Position numbers and translations under genes: made by a program
Part shown: positions 1 to 10,862 of the stretch, one piece after another
Numbering within the stretch: the stretch's first letter is position 1
Layout: every line of letters begins with the position of its first letter
The notes under the pieces: generated by a model
What the model was told of the DNA's origin: nothing
What the model saw: the letters and a program-made list of their open reading frames with translations, nothing else
Database searches by the model: none
Source: Haliotis asinina
Lineage: Eukaryota > Mollusca > Gastropoda > Lepetellida > Haliotidae
Direction of reading: 5' to 3'
Length of the DNA: 64,000 nucleotides
Assembly (NCBI RefSeq): GCF_037392515.1
Contig: NC_090291.1
Location: 34,401,001-34,465,000, forward strand

Positions 1-1179
1 ACATTCATCCAGACGACGCGGCATACTGCGTATGAGTTTCCCAATAGTCGTTTGAGGGAGTCTGTTCCATTCATCATGTAGTGCAAGGCCGCGCTCATCC
101 AGCGTAGTCGGTGGCCTTTGACGTTGACGCACACGTCTCCCTATCATGCCCCAGACGTGTTCGATGGGGGAAAGGTCAGGGCTTAACGCTGGCCATGGCA
201 TACGATAGATGTTGTGCTGGAGGTGATCATTGACGGTACGCGCAAGGTGTGCACGTGCACTATCATCCTGAAAGATGAACTGACGACCGACCTGCCTCGC
301 AAAGGGGACAACACAGGGTGTCAGTATGTTGTCTCGGTCTTCCTTGCACAACATGAAGAGGGGTTCGGTCTGTCATAGTGATACCACACCATACCATTAC
401 TGACCCACCTCCAAATCGATCGCGACTATGCTTGTCGTAAGAGACGACTAACGGGATCAGGTGGTCAGGCTCGCTGACTTGGTTGACACATGTCATCGGT
501 TCCCATTTGCGCAGATCGATTCTCATGTTGTTGATCACTGGACCCTCTTGTCCAGACTCAATAATTTACAGACCGCCGCCATAAAACTGGAATATTGCTG
601 AGTGCGGCTTAAAACTAACTCACTCACCAATCCAAATCGATCGTGTGGTCTCATGCTGATGTCAGCATGGCGTTCATTTCTTCTTCGCCAGTCCCGACCA
701 CGCCCGTCAAGGACGTCCAAGGTAAATCCTGACTCGTCTGAAAATATGACACGTGACCAACGACAATTTCTCCAGTGTCTACGTGCCCTGCACCACTGTC
801 GTCTTTGAACCATGTGACGATCAGTCAAGAGGGGTACAACATGGTGCCGTCGTGCATGTAAATGAGCTGCATGGAGGCAATTCCTAATCGTCTGACCAGA
901 AACTCGAACACCAGTAGCCGGCTTCAGTTTGGCTGCAATTTGATTTGCCGTTTGAGCTCGATTCCTTAAAACCTGGTTAAGAATGAAACGGTGCTGTACT
1001 CTTGTTGTTGACCTTGGACGACCTGAACGGGGTCGATCATCAACATTTTGGGTTTGCTGGTCTGTTAATGACTGACTTGGAAACATTATATTGAAGGCGT
1101 TGGCCACTGCTCGCTGGGTAGTGCCAGTTTGCAACATTCGAATTGGACGTAAACGTTCATTATGTTGCATAAGCGGCAT
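1..1179 (-). pseudogene. Tc1/mariner-type transposase, broken by a SINE
   Basis: The minus strand encodes a degenerate Tc1-family transposase that runs off the left edge. Seen: an N-terminal helix-turn-helix region (RPIRMLQTGTTQRAVANAFN), the linker DRPRSGRPRSTT, the first catalytic Asp in FSDESGF, then after an interruption GGSVMVW, the second Asp in IFQDDSARAH (near 250-290) and the third acidic position in SPDLSPIEHVWG (near 150-200). These are the three parts of the Tc1 DDE site. A SINE sits between the codons for DRFG and GGSV, and the reading frame shifts at least once after it, so the protein cannot be made. A cut-and-paste transposase of this family would bind its terminal repeats and insert at TA. 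The element's own inverted repeats were not found. Confidence 0.85.
423..630 (+). mobile_element. SINE-B copy inserted in the Tc1 transposase
   Basis: A 5'-truncated copy of the second SINE family (called SINE-B here). It runs from the GACTATGCTTGTCGTAAG block to the tail AGTGCGGCTTAAAACTAACT and CACTCACC. A 13-bp sequence, TCCAAATCGATCG, flanks it at 410-422 and 631-643 as a target-site duplication. Confidence 0.9.
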
Positions 1180-1199
1180 TGCAAATTCATACCATCTAA

Positions 1200-2460
1200 A
1201 CGACTAGAAGCATACACTAACAACTGCGTGATGCACAGATGCAAGAAGAAAATTATAGGAAACAATGGTATGCAGTGATTTATCGACCTGCCTGAAAAAC
1301 GTCAAGATTCATAATGACACCCCATGGACGTGTAGGAGGCTTCCCATGCATTGTGTTTGTGTGTGGTGATAAAGTGAAATGATGCTGCATACACAAGATG
1401 ATTGTCATTGTAACGTTCCACGATGGGGTTTCTTTCTAACACACTTCAAACTTCAGGTTCCCCTACTTTTTTAAACAGTATATTATGTCCACCACAATTC
1501 CACCATAATGCTTACTGGCGGTATACTGACTCCCATCACCAATATGATACCCCACTGCTCCTCGGCATGAAGAGCGAACGTTTTAAACACTTTGGAATCC
1601 CACCAGCTTAGACGTAAGCCTGTAACGAATCTAACGATATTGTTCGTCCATATGGGGAAGGGTTATATAATATTTTCACACCATCGTTGACGTTGTACAA
1701 ATTGAAACGTTAACGATGCACAAGCAGATTTCTTGACGTGTTTCACGATAGCACAATGGTAATGACATCACAGGTATCATGGTTGAAGATGTGTTTGGTG
1801 AAAAACTATGATAGAGTACACTACCTCAGAGCCGCAGCTATTGGGCGATTTGGAGAATAAACAAATGATGTTGTTCCAAAACTGGAAATCACGGCAAGTA
1901 TGTCGTTGAAAATTGCCAATGAAAGCGCAGTAGGAGAAGGCGTGAGTTTGGTTCTGAAATTGCATGTGAAAGCTGTCGCAGCGCACATTGACACGGGAAC
2001 CAGATTGGAAGCGAGAAGTTGTACCATCGCATACATCATTTCAAAAGGAAACTTATCGCCCTTCGGGACAAAGGGATAGCCCATTATCAAGCGTGCATGA
2101 TTATAATCTAGAGCGTTCGTTGGGATTGCCTCGGGTGGTTATTCACTGATCGAACACAGGAACCGTGGCACATAGTCCCAGCTGCATACACCCCGGGTGG
2201 TCGACACCACGACTAGGGGCTCAATCCGTACACTTATGTCGATGATTTGGACCCGTCTCCCAACTTGGAGATCGTCTTCCTACTTGTCTCTCTGGCTGAT
2301 CATATCTGTCAGCATTATACTCGGGAACATTACGTCATGTTGTGCAAAGTACGTAATATACGCAGGCATAGTGACGTGTTGTTAGACATTTACTGATAGC
2401 AGGGAGACTACATATATTGTAGATTATCCCTGCTGATAGCTTTGAGAATTACGGGTCCAG
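1200..2460. other. Intergenic; possible protein fossil at about 1877-2080
   Basis: No clear gene. On the plus strand a frame of about 70 codons is open from about 1877 to a stop near 2080 and reads as ordinary protein (KLEITASMSLKIANES, then VSLVLKLHVKAVAAHID). There is no obvious start or splice context. It may be a fragment of an extracellular-type protein exon, but I do not recognise it. The rest shows nothing I can name. Confidence 0.25.
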
Positions 2461-2526
2461 CCTAGCTAAGATACATAGCGTTCACTACACTACATCATGT
2501 AGTGAACGCTATGTATCTTAGCTAGG
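2461..2526. repeat. Perfect palindrome, 29-bp arms
   Basis: The arms begin CCTAGCTAAGATACATAGCG and end in the exact reverse complement, leaving an 8-base loop. TCCAGCCT occurs directly on both sides (just before 2461 and just after 2526). A degenerate relative lies at about 12727-12790. Confidence 0.9.
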
Positions 2527-2941
2527 TCCAGCCTGGAGGGGTTTATGACACCGAATGTTTACTGAATACACGAAACAAAGGAGATTATGTCGCTTGAATA
2601 CATATGACGTGTTAAAGGAACTTATTGAAATGGTTTACTGTATGACAGATATTACATTGTGTGTATGCCGCTGATGTTAGGATCGGTGTGAGTGAACATT
2701 ACACTGGATGTCTAGAACCAATTTGGGGGTTTGAAACCAGAAGATGAATTCTAACCCGGATGTGAATTGAGGAAGACAAATGACAGAATAGAGTTGCCTC
2801 CTCTTCAATGTAGGGGAAGTTCACGGTTTTCAAATGGATTCTGTTGGGTTTCACCAATTCAGCTTTGATATTTAAGCGCAGTTGTTCCAGCGCTCGTTGG
2901 GATATCATATCATAACCTACACTGTTTAAAACATGTCTCAC

Positions 2942-3032
2942 CTGTGAAGGAATCTATAGCTGTGATGATCCAGACAGCATGCCTCCCGCTCCCGGTTGTT
3001 AACTGGCCTCTGACCTACATACAAACGTGACG
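2942..3032 (-). other. Probable non-coding first exon, copy 3 (divergent)
   Basis: On the minus strand this block matches the two copies near 11.8 and 14.0 kb: CTACATACAAACG at one end and a splice donor CACAG|GTGAGA at the other. The donor GT is kept although the surrounding sequence has diverged. No ATG frame of use is present. The homology continues to about 2700. A minus-strand gene fed by this exon would lie at lower coordinates, outside the window or destroyed by the Tc1 element. This exon call is inferred from conservation only. Confidence 0.4.
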
Positions 3033-3059
3033 TCAGCGTATTTGTGACTTAGTTGTGCA

Positions 3060-4160
3060 TAGCTGCACTAGAATATTCCAGCTACTATAGTAGAGGAACT
3101 GCACTTTCAATGTACGGTTGTCGAAATTAGGAGATATGTGGGATTGAATCAATGTTGATACAATAATAATGGATGTTTTGAGATTGCATCGCCACACGGA
3201 TTTCATTCAAAGCAAAACTGTTCCTTCAGTTATCTCCCTTGTTAGGTGACTGGAGTATGAAATGAAAATTTCAGGTTTACAATTTTCAGTCAGTAGTGTG
3301 TGATTTGACCCCGAAAACCCTGACCATACACAGATGCAAGAAAAGTATCGGACATTTTTCGCTGAAGAAGGGTGAGGTATTATGTTGTTGTCATTTTATG
3401 CCCAAGAAATGAAGAAAGAATTGTCTGCGAGAATAATATCTTTACTGAACGTAAGGTTAAACAATGTATCTACAAAACCTTTTTGCGCTCAGAAAAATCT
3501 GTAAAAATATCTAACTGAATGTGAGAAAAATGATCACATACAGAGCTAAACTAAAACATAAAAATAAATATAATAAAATATATAGTATTTAAGTATTACT
3601 TGTATTCTGAAAAGAAATTGTCTACGGATAGACGTCAAATACAGTCGATGCGATTCATTATCTGTAGATCTACATGGTATTTTGCAATCGAATAGCGACA
3701 GTCAAATACAAAACAAAAAGCGTATAAACAGCCCCGGTGGAAGTTCCTGAGACAAATCATACATGTTCAGTTGATGTCGGCCAAAAGACCATGGTGACAA
3801 GATAAACCAATACTTCATGATGTAAGCGACCTTCGTGATGTTATATAACCCGTATCTATCACATAAACCGCTGACCACAACTTCGACTTAGACTTAGTTC
3901 CAGGGTGCCGATCCACAAAGCGTTCGTACCGTTACGACCTGTCGTAACTCGATACGTCATCATAGTAGTAGCGCTACGAAGACTTTGTGGGTAGGGGGCC
4001 TGAATACACGCACGCACGCACGCACTACTGATAGTAACAATTAATCCCACATCTATTGAAAAGGAGCCGCAGTGAGCTATTCGGGCAGAACATGGCTTGC
4101 TTCTTCTAGGGCTTTAGCATTGGAGGGAGGACAGTAGGGAAAATACTGTCTTTCAGGGAC
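3060..4160. other. Intergenic, no gene seen
   Basis: AT-rich sequence with a short CGCA microsatellite near 4008-4024. It contains no coding signal or recognisable repeat beyond scattered short ORFs. Confidence 0.4.
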
Positions 4161-4163
4161 CTG

Positions 4164-4430
4164 AGTGAGTGAGTTAAGCTTTACGCCGCACTCAGCAATA
4201 TTCCAGCTTTATGACGGCGGTCTGTAAGTAATCGAGTCTGGACCAGACAATCCAGTGATCAACAACATGAGCATCGATCTGCGCAATTGGGAACCGATGA
4301 CATGTGTCAACCAAGTCAGCGAGTCTGACCACCTGATCCCGTTAGTCGTCTCTTACGATAAGCATAGTCGCCTTTTATGGCAAGCATGGGTTGCTGAAGG
4401 TCTGTTCTACCCCGGGACCTTCACGGGTCT
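4164..4430 (-). mobile_element. Near full-length SINE-B copy
   Basis: The minus strand reads from the head ACCCGTGAAGGTCCCGGGGT through GGTTGACACATGTCATCGG to the tail GTGCGGCGTAAAGC and CTCACTCAC. This is one of the most complete copies and serves as the reference for the family in this window. Confidence 0.85.
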
Positions 4431-5189
4431 CAGGAACCTGAGAGGGGTCAGCGAAAGAAATGCTGTACCTTCTAGACCACTAATGTCTCTATTGCAGCAA
4501 TGTATCAAAACAACCCCACATTCACTACAGCTGTGTCCACGTGTTTCCTTGGTGTAGGATATCGACACGTCAACAGTAACCGCTCCCGCTTAGTCTAATG
4601 CGAGTGTCGTCTTCGAGGTTTGTGAATTCCAGTACATGTTATACTGACCTAACCCCGAGTAACCCCATATTGATGAAAGTTTTATATTAAAAGAGGAGCA
4701 GCTGCTTACGTTGTTATGTGTTATTTGAGAGTTCCTTAATATACAAAAGTTTGACAATGAAAGACGTTTGATTGCACCGTTTCGATCTAAGGTGGAATGT
4801 CTGCACGAGGTGACGTGAGCGTTCAAACGCATGTGAGACGTTTAGCGTAATTTGTAGAAATATGTAGAACTTTTTGTGCTGAATGCAATGGTACGAACCA
4901 AAACATTGTATGTTCACAAATGAAAAAGGTATACTGACACAATCGGTCGCCATTTTGATTGTCTCACTCTTTCAGTCCAGGTATATAGCACTTATCGAGG
5001 ATGCTCGTAGAGATAAATTCGTTATCATGTGTTCGAAAGTTTGATATGGAGATTTATCATGTGTCCGTGTTAAATATCAAACTCGAACGAGGAACTCGCG
5101 AACTCATGGTAACTTATATTGTATTGTTCGAAAAGAAAACACCAAGATGTTTGATATGTTGATGTACACCCTACAAATGTTCATTATTT
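4431..5189. other. Intergenic, no gene seen
   Basis: No coding frame with a recognisable motif, and no clear repeat boundary. Confidence 0.4.
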
Positions 5190-5440
5190 AAGATCAAGTT
5201 TTCTTCCCATTTATCCAGTTGGGCTAAATCATAGCTGAGAGTAGCTTCAGTCAGTTTTACACATTTTTCTGCAACACCGATTGACAGGTTAATGTTTTTT
5301 TTTCAGGTAAAGCATTGACATATAACAGGAACAAAAAAGGACCTAAGACAGATCCTTGAGGAATCCTTGCAGCAACCATCAGTTCTTTTGATCATGTTCC
5401 ATTAAAAAGACACACTGTGCTCAGAACTCAGTATATATGT
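5190..5440 (-). pseudogene. LINE reverse-transcriptase fragment
   Basis: The minus strand encodes a reverse-transcriptase palm segment: ARIPQGSVLGPFLFLLYVN followed by ALP, the classic G-I-P-Q-G-S-x-L-G-P block of non-LTR retrotransposons. Further on it reads LSYDLAQLDKWEEN, which fits the segment after the catalytic YADD motif. The YADD region itself is missing, and a frameshift lies upstream of the PQGS block (CVFLNGT, then SKELMVAA). It is a dead, internally deleted remnant of a CR1/Jockey-like LINE. The exact clade cannot be told from so short a piece. Confidence 0.75.
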
Positions 5441-6124
5441 TGGAAGATGACAAAAACGTGGAGACAATGGTCAGCATGCGTGCGTCTTTCAAGCCACTCT
5501 CCAAACCGACTGTTATTGGAGATTTCTTTCACCACAAGTGAGTGTCTAAATTTTGATTGGTATTTGTAATACTATGAACAATCTATCCAGACATTGTATA
5601 CATTGCTTGATTGTTATGTTAATATTAAAAAAAACTGTAATAAAGTCATTTGATACATGTATAAGTTCGTATGTTCTCTTTCACCGTAAGTCAAAGGGAA
5701 GTAACTCTACTGAAGCGGTGTTTGTTTCAGTAGTCCGTACATTTCACTATCCGAACGTTTTTGATGAAAACCAGAAGTGTCCGGATTAACGCGGCCTGAC
5801 TGTATGCTAAATTTCTGAGTTGATATACAGTAGAATGACTATCATTGAAAATGACTTCATTTGACTTAACTATCTGTGTTCATGCATGGAAATGGATGTT
5901 GGTTGGGATCGATTTATCTCATATAATGAAAATAGGAATAACGTTTCACATTGTAGGGTATACACATTTTCTTATGTTATACAACACAGAAAAGGGTTCG
6001 CCAATTGTAAATAAATACATGCTTGAAGCAAAAAATATTGCATTAAAAAATATTAAACAGGTGGCTAAAAATGTGAATATGTTAATAAATAGGTACAGAC
6101 TATAGAACTGGAACAAAACAATTA
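5441..6124. other. Intergenic, AT-rich, no gene seen
   Basis: Only short ORFs with no motif. It ends at the TA duplication (6123-6124) of the next transposon. Confidence 0.4.
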
Positions 6125-6569
6125 CAGTCTGTTTAGTCAGAAACGGACCGATGAATTGCAAATTTTATCTTTGTATAAATTGCCACATAAATATACATAG
6201 TACACATGTTTATTATTTATTGATACCCAGCAGCTTTCTGATATCTGAAACTTTTTCGGACTCCACCAAAAAGGTTGCATTAAGAACTATCATAATTGAA
6301 AACGCAAATGTTGTTTTCTGTCGCGACGGGGTGAAACCGCAGAAACAGCCATTATCTCGGGATACACATGCCTGACGAAAAATGAAGTTGAATGCTGTTG
6401 TAAAACAGTTGATGATTAAAGCGTACGATTTTTCCGAGCTGAAGCCGAAAGGGGCAAATAATTTTATGCCATAATAGAAATTCCGTAAGGGCTTTACACT
6501 TTTCAGCAAAGGTACTGACAAATGTTCTGGAAGGACAAACATTGTGAGGGGTATGCGTAGTGAGGGGTC

Positions 6570-7640
6570 GTGTCAAGGTCACAGAAAATCAAAGCATTTG
6601 GACAACTTTCGAAAGAACCGTGTAAGTCTATCAACAAGTTCTATTCTGAAAACAAATACATGTCGCTGAAAATTTTAAAAAAAACAAACAAAACATTTGA
6701 TTCAAGAACACAGCCTCAGAATATCAAAGTACGCACTCTGGCGACTCTTACACTCTTTCGGGTATCGTTATAAGAAAATTTCGGGGGAGAATAGGTCAGT
6801 ACTCTGTGAACGCACTGATATCCTTCGCTTGAGAAATAATTTTCTCGGGATAATAAAGAAGAAGCGCGAGGAAGGGTTCGAGCCAGTGTACTTGGATGAG
6901 ACCTGGGTCAATGCCTCGCACACTGTCAGCAGTCAGTGGGTACCTGATGAGGGTGATAAGGGGTCACGCAGAACGCTGCATCTAGGGAAAGGAGAGAGAC
7001 TAATCATTCTCCATGCTGGTTGCTCCTGCAAAGGCTTTCTCTCAGGCTGCGACTTGGTATTCAGGGCAAAGTCCACAGATGACAGAGACTACCATTCCGA
7101 GATGAATGGTGCGCTTTTCCACGACTGGGTTAAAAACAAGCTGGTACCAGCCCTACCAGAGAATTCTTTTATCGTAATGGACAACGCCCCATACCACAGC
7201 GTGCAGGACCCCGACAGCAAAGCCCCGACATAGAACAGTCGAAAAGGTGATATGATATCAAGGCTCGACAAATTTCAGATTGCACGGCCATCAAAGGCAA
7301 CGAAGCCTTAGATATATGAGGTCATAAAAACCCACAAAGGTGAACCTTTCTCCAAAGCTGACAGTTACGTAAAAAGTAAGGGTCGCGATATTCTGCGACT
7401 TCCGCCCTATCACTGTGACTTTAACCTCAATGGAATGACATGGGTATTGTCAAAGGAGATGTTGCCAGATCAAACACAACTTTTAGATTACGTGGCGTAC
7501 AGGTTTTGGTTAAGGAATTCAACAAATCCACGACTGAAACTTGGCAAAACTGTGTTAACAAGGTAGCAAAAGTTATTGTACAAGGTCTCGGGATGGCTTA
7601 CAACAGGCAACTGTGGAACCACTTGTCACCCCTTTAAGTC
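6570..7640 (+). pseudogene. DDE transposase of the IS630/Tc1-type element
   Basis: The plus strand carries a transposase core in one frame from about 6697 to 7233: a helical N-terminal part (LWRLLHSFGYRYKKISGENR), the first catalytic Asp in YLDETWVNASHT, the block KGERLIILHAGCSCKGFLSG, and the second Asp in FIVMDNAPYHS. After a stop at 7231 the homology continues in shifted frames: LRLPPYHCDFNLNGMTW near 7395-7445, then VARSNTTFRLRGVQVLVKEF and ETWQNCVNKVAKVI at 7440-7637. In this family the third catalytic residue lies in a PxELxW-like block. Here it reads LNGMTW, so that acidic residue is lost. Frameshifts and the missing residue show the enzyme is dead. Confidence 0.85.
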
Positions 7641-8193
7641 GTGACTATGACACTACGATAGACGAGGAACCGACAGGTCTCCCTGGATAGATTTTGAGAT
7701 GTCCCCAGCCATGACTGGCTGTTCCGTTTCTGCGGTTTCACCCCACTGCGTCAGATAACAACTTCTGCGTTTTCAATGATGATAGTTCCTAATGCAACCT
7801 TTTTGGTCGGGTACGGAAATTTTTCAAATATCAGAAAACTGTTGGGTATTAGTAAATGATAAACATGTGTACTATTTATATTTATGTTTGTGTACCAGAA
7901 CATTTGTCAGCACCACCAGCGTATGGTGCCCGCTTACGGACTTAGGGATTTATCAGTGGCATAAAATGATTTGCCCCTTTCGACGTCAGAATGGAAAAAT
8001 CGTACACTTTAATCATCAGCTGTTTCAGGTCAGCATTCAACCTCCTTTTTCAGAGATAGTGGCTGTTCCGTTTCTGCGGCTTCACCCCGCCGCGCCAGAA
8101 TACACCTTTTGCGTTTTCAGTGATGATAGTTTCTAATGCAACTTTTTTGGTGGAGTACGGAAAAATTTCAAACATCAGAAGGCTGTTGGGGGT

Positions 8194-8393
8194 AAGAGTT
8201 CCGCCCGTACCCCAACCTCAAACAAAAGCCAACATTACAAAATGACATGCACATCTCACCTTAAATATACATTCAATAAACTTGAACGGGTATTAAAAAA
8301 ACCCCAAAAATGAACTTATTTCAGTGTTGGAATATTAAACAGGGGAAGGTGGAAATATGCTATGTGAAAAGAGGTGGGTACGGGCGGAACTCC
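8194..8393. mobile_element. Small MITE nested in the transposon's right arm
   Basis: The ends read GAGTTCCGCCCGTACCCC and, inverted, GGTACGGGCGGAACTC. It splits the right inverted repeat of the 6125-8485 element, whose homology resumes at TTGAGTATCAGTAAATG. It has no coding capacity. Confidence 0.75.
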
Positions 8394-8491
8394 CGAGTTG
8401 AGTATCAGTAAATGATAAACATGTGTACTACTAATATAATGATAAAACTGGCAATTCATCGTTCCATTCTGACTCAAACGGACTGTATGTT

Positions 8492-8893
8492 CTAACGATT
8501 GATGGTTTCCTCTCTCATCAAACCTTTCAGAACATCCCTTGGCTTCACCCCCTGCAGATTTGACAGACACTGTCGATATGACATCCCTTTCTTGCCCTCT
8601 TTACACGTCTTGGGGTGCGGGTCATCGTCTATGTGTTTTAGCCAGGCAATCTTAATGTGAGCACTTTTCAAAACGTTGGGTACGTTTTTCAAACATTTGC
8701 TGATGTCTTGATTGCTTCCACCAGTAAATATGCTACGAAGACAGGTTAATATTGGCGTCTTCTTTGGCTCTCCAACATAAATTATTTTCCCTTTCCACAG
8801 GATTGTGAACACGCCACATTCTGTTCTGCTGAGGTGTCTTTCAAGTTGAGAATATTGGACGCCGTTATTCTCAAATAACGTCTTACAACGTCT
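8492..8893 (-). CDS. Gene A, exon with divergent GIY-YIG-like domain
   Basis: Terminal exon of gene A (133 codons plus stop). A good acceptor, ATGTTGGTTTCAG|AGACG, opens it in phase 0, like the matching exons of B, C and D. It begins RRCKTLFENN, comparable to KPCK[LV]L in the others. The GIY-YIG-like core is GVFTILWKGKIIYVGEPKK, ending PHPKTCKEGKKGMSYRQCLS and NLQGVKP. In GIY-YIG nucleases the two Tyr, an Arg, a Glu and an Asn form the active site. Here the first Tyr is Phe and no Arg stands in the usual place, so nuclease activity is doubtful. There is no C-terminal tail: the stop comes 14 codons after LQGVKP, and a DNA transposon begins just beyond it, which may have removed a former tail. 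The whole protein (with 10488-10862) would be about 255 aa. Confidence 0.75.
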   Translation of the reverse strand, partial: RRCKTLFENNGVQYSQLERHLSRTECGVFTILWKGKIIYVGEPKKTPILTCLRSIFTGGSNQDISKCLKNVPNVLKSAHIKIAWLKHIDDDPHPKTCKEGKKGMSYRQCLSNLQGVKPRDVLKGLMREETINR

Positions 8894-8970
8894 CTGAAAC
8901 CAACATGTGAAAGAAAATCAGACAGGTGAGCTCATGGAAATTTGAATTTGAAATTCATGTTACGGCAGTG

Positions 8971-9484
8971 TAAGTTAACTTAGACTCAGTATTATTCGTT
9001 ACTCTGGTATATACTGAATCTACCAAACCTTAGTAGAAGGTTGCTCAAAGGTTAACTGAAGCGACCTTCTACAGTGACTGTTCAATCAAAAGCGAGACAG
9101 CCGAACGGAATTAACCAACCAGACAAAGGGTACTGTTTAGGGTTCGGCGGGATCTACCAATTGGCGACGCATGATGACATAGTTACTATTAGATTATATT
9201 TCCGTAAGATGACATACTGGACTACAGATCGAATGTCCTTTTCAGCAACTGTTTATTATCGTTCAGCGTCCTCCACGAGTATCCCCCGGAAGTGATCGTG
9301 CGGTAATATCACTACGGAATCGTTCGAGCATAAACGTTTTCGAGGTGAAGGTTAAAACGGTACGTGCAAATGCTAACTTTCGCGATTTGGTAGGCTGTGA
9401 TTGGTCAGTTAAAAGTTTTTAAGGGTTTGTCAGACTCAGAATAGCTGTGAAACGGATATAATACTGAGCCTAAATCTACTTAGA
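8971..9484. mobile_element. Non-autonomous DNA element in the intron of gene A
   Basis: The left end TTAGACTCAGTATTAT and right end ATAATACTGAGCCTAA are inverted copies within terminal repeats of about 25 bp. The interior (about 510 bp) has no coding signal. It lies in the intron between the two coding exons of gene A. Confidence 0.65.
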
Positions 9485-10296
9485 TTTCATGTCACAGACT
9501 GATTTGTCTGTGGTGAAAAAACAGGTGAAAAAACAGTTGCAGGTGCACGCCATGTACTACGTGCCTGGTACACACCAGGCAATGGCAGTGTCTGTCAGAT
9601 AATGTAGTTTCTTTAATTACAGGCATGCATCTCTGTTTCCATGAACTGTTCATATTAAAACAATTTCTCATATATAGGCAAGTGTAACCCTGTATTCTAG
9701 TAAATATACTCGACAACAAAATTCCCTGCGATACAGACATTTTTGGATAAATTTGATCAGGTTTACCCAAAACGTACATAATACGAAAACAGAGCATACA
9801 AACGCAACTTTGAAATGATTTTTTTAAAACCAGGTCAAGCTGCTTTTGCACGTGCAATTTCGTGAAAAAAAACCGTCTGTGAGTTGCGGAGCTTTTTTCA
9901 ATGTGGATAAAGACACGTTCAATGACAGCTACCTGAATACAGCTACCTGGATAAACATTGAATTTCAAACCAGAAGTAAACTCTTTTGATGTCAAGACTT
10001 TCTGAAAAGGAGTGGTAGCGAGCACTTGGAAGCCGGAACCACAGGCGCTCTTGTCATTGCGAGGATATATCTAGATATATTGTCCCGTGAAGCGTTACAA
10101 ATGGCATGTTGTACACCAGCTGGCAAAAGACTAAACGCCAGCCACGTGGTTGTATTTTAAACCTCAACATTTAATTGCACAAACATATAAATACCCAGCA
10201 CCTAAGATACCAAATCAACGTCTTCCTGGTGCGGATCCAGGGCTTTGGAGAAGCGGGAGCATTATCATGTAAATTATAGCATCTAAAAACATTATA

Positions 10297-10357
10297 CGTT
10301 TGCAAAAGTCTAGATTTATGTTTTAAAAAATTGTTGTCCAAACATAGATTCGAATCC
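10297..10357. repeat. Block shared with 13066-13126
   Basis: GCAAAAGTCTAGATTT and CAAACATAGATTCGAA recur at 13066-13126 with few changes. It marks the lower edge of the duplicated segment around gene A. Confidence 0.65.
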
Positions 10358-10487
10358 CTGTGTCCTGGATCAGTGGTGGTCAAGCAGCATAAACAATAAG
10401 ATAAGGTAAAACATAGATAATCAAGATGTCTAAATAACTTCCAAACAGTTACTGAAATCTAAAACATTAAGTAAAGTGAAATTGTAC

Positions 10488-10862
10488 CTGGCTTACTGTT
10501 CGCCACTGACCCCGGTGTGTGGTAGAGTCATTTGACGACTCATTTCGTCTAGAGGGACCAGGCCAGACTTGGACCGTGGTCCAGCCATCTGGTCTTCTGG
10601 ATGGACCCTGTGTTGGTCCGCCGTTAGTCCGTCCCGGACACCCTGCTTCCTCGTCCTCCCCAGGCTCTGTCTTGATGATGAGTTCCGGTCGAGGTTCCAC
10701 CCTCTCGTGTTGTCCCGCCGGACACCCGCAGTAGGTACAGTTATGTCGGAGGACAGGTTGGGAATACTCTGGGCAGTCCTCGGGGCAGTCTTTACACCTA
10801 CCCCGAACAACTCCGTACTTGTCTCTGTTTGTGTCTGTGAACACTGCTGCCATCTCTAGGTA
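10488..10862 (-). CDS. Gene A, Cys/His-knuckle exon
   Basis: Coding exon bounded by acceptor TTTTGCTCAG|TAC and donor AGCCAG|GTACAA, in phase 0 at both ends. The first ATG (10853) gives 122 codons. The product starts MAAVFTDTNRDKYGVVRG and has a compact putative zinc knuckle: C-K-D-C, then C-T-Y-C-G-C-P-A-G-Q-H. The same pattern (C-x2-C ... C-x2-C-x-C-x4-H) occurs in the first coding exons of C and D. About 10 residues on comes IIKTEPGEDEE, which fits the extended SUMO-attachment consensus (hydrophobic-K-x-E plus acidic residues). The rest is Pro/Arg/Ser-rich and probably disordered. It splices in frame to 8492-8893 over a 1.6-kb intron. The function is unknown; a nuclear protein is likely. 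Confidence 0.75.

Larger units (their letters stand above)
6125..8485 (+). mobile_element. IS630/Tc1-type DNA transposon with long inverted repeats
   Basis: Both ends read TA-CAGTC[TC]GTTT[AG][GA]GTCAG, with the TA duplications at 6123-6124 and 8486-8487. The left arm (about 6125-6560) is repeated inverted on the right (about 7896-8485). An extra partial arm lies at 7715-7900, and a small element has inserted at about 8194-8393. A degenerate transposase gene lies between the arms. The right end sits 4 bp beyond the stop codon of gene A. Confidence 0.85.

Noticed and set aside
9492-10025. 177-codon minus-strand frame in the gene A intron
   Set aside because: No domain, no start or splice context, and composition typical of AT-rich intron. 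It lies between two exons with matching phase, so it is probably chance.
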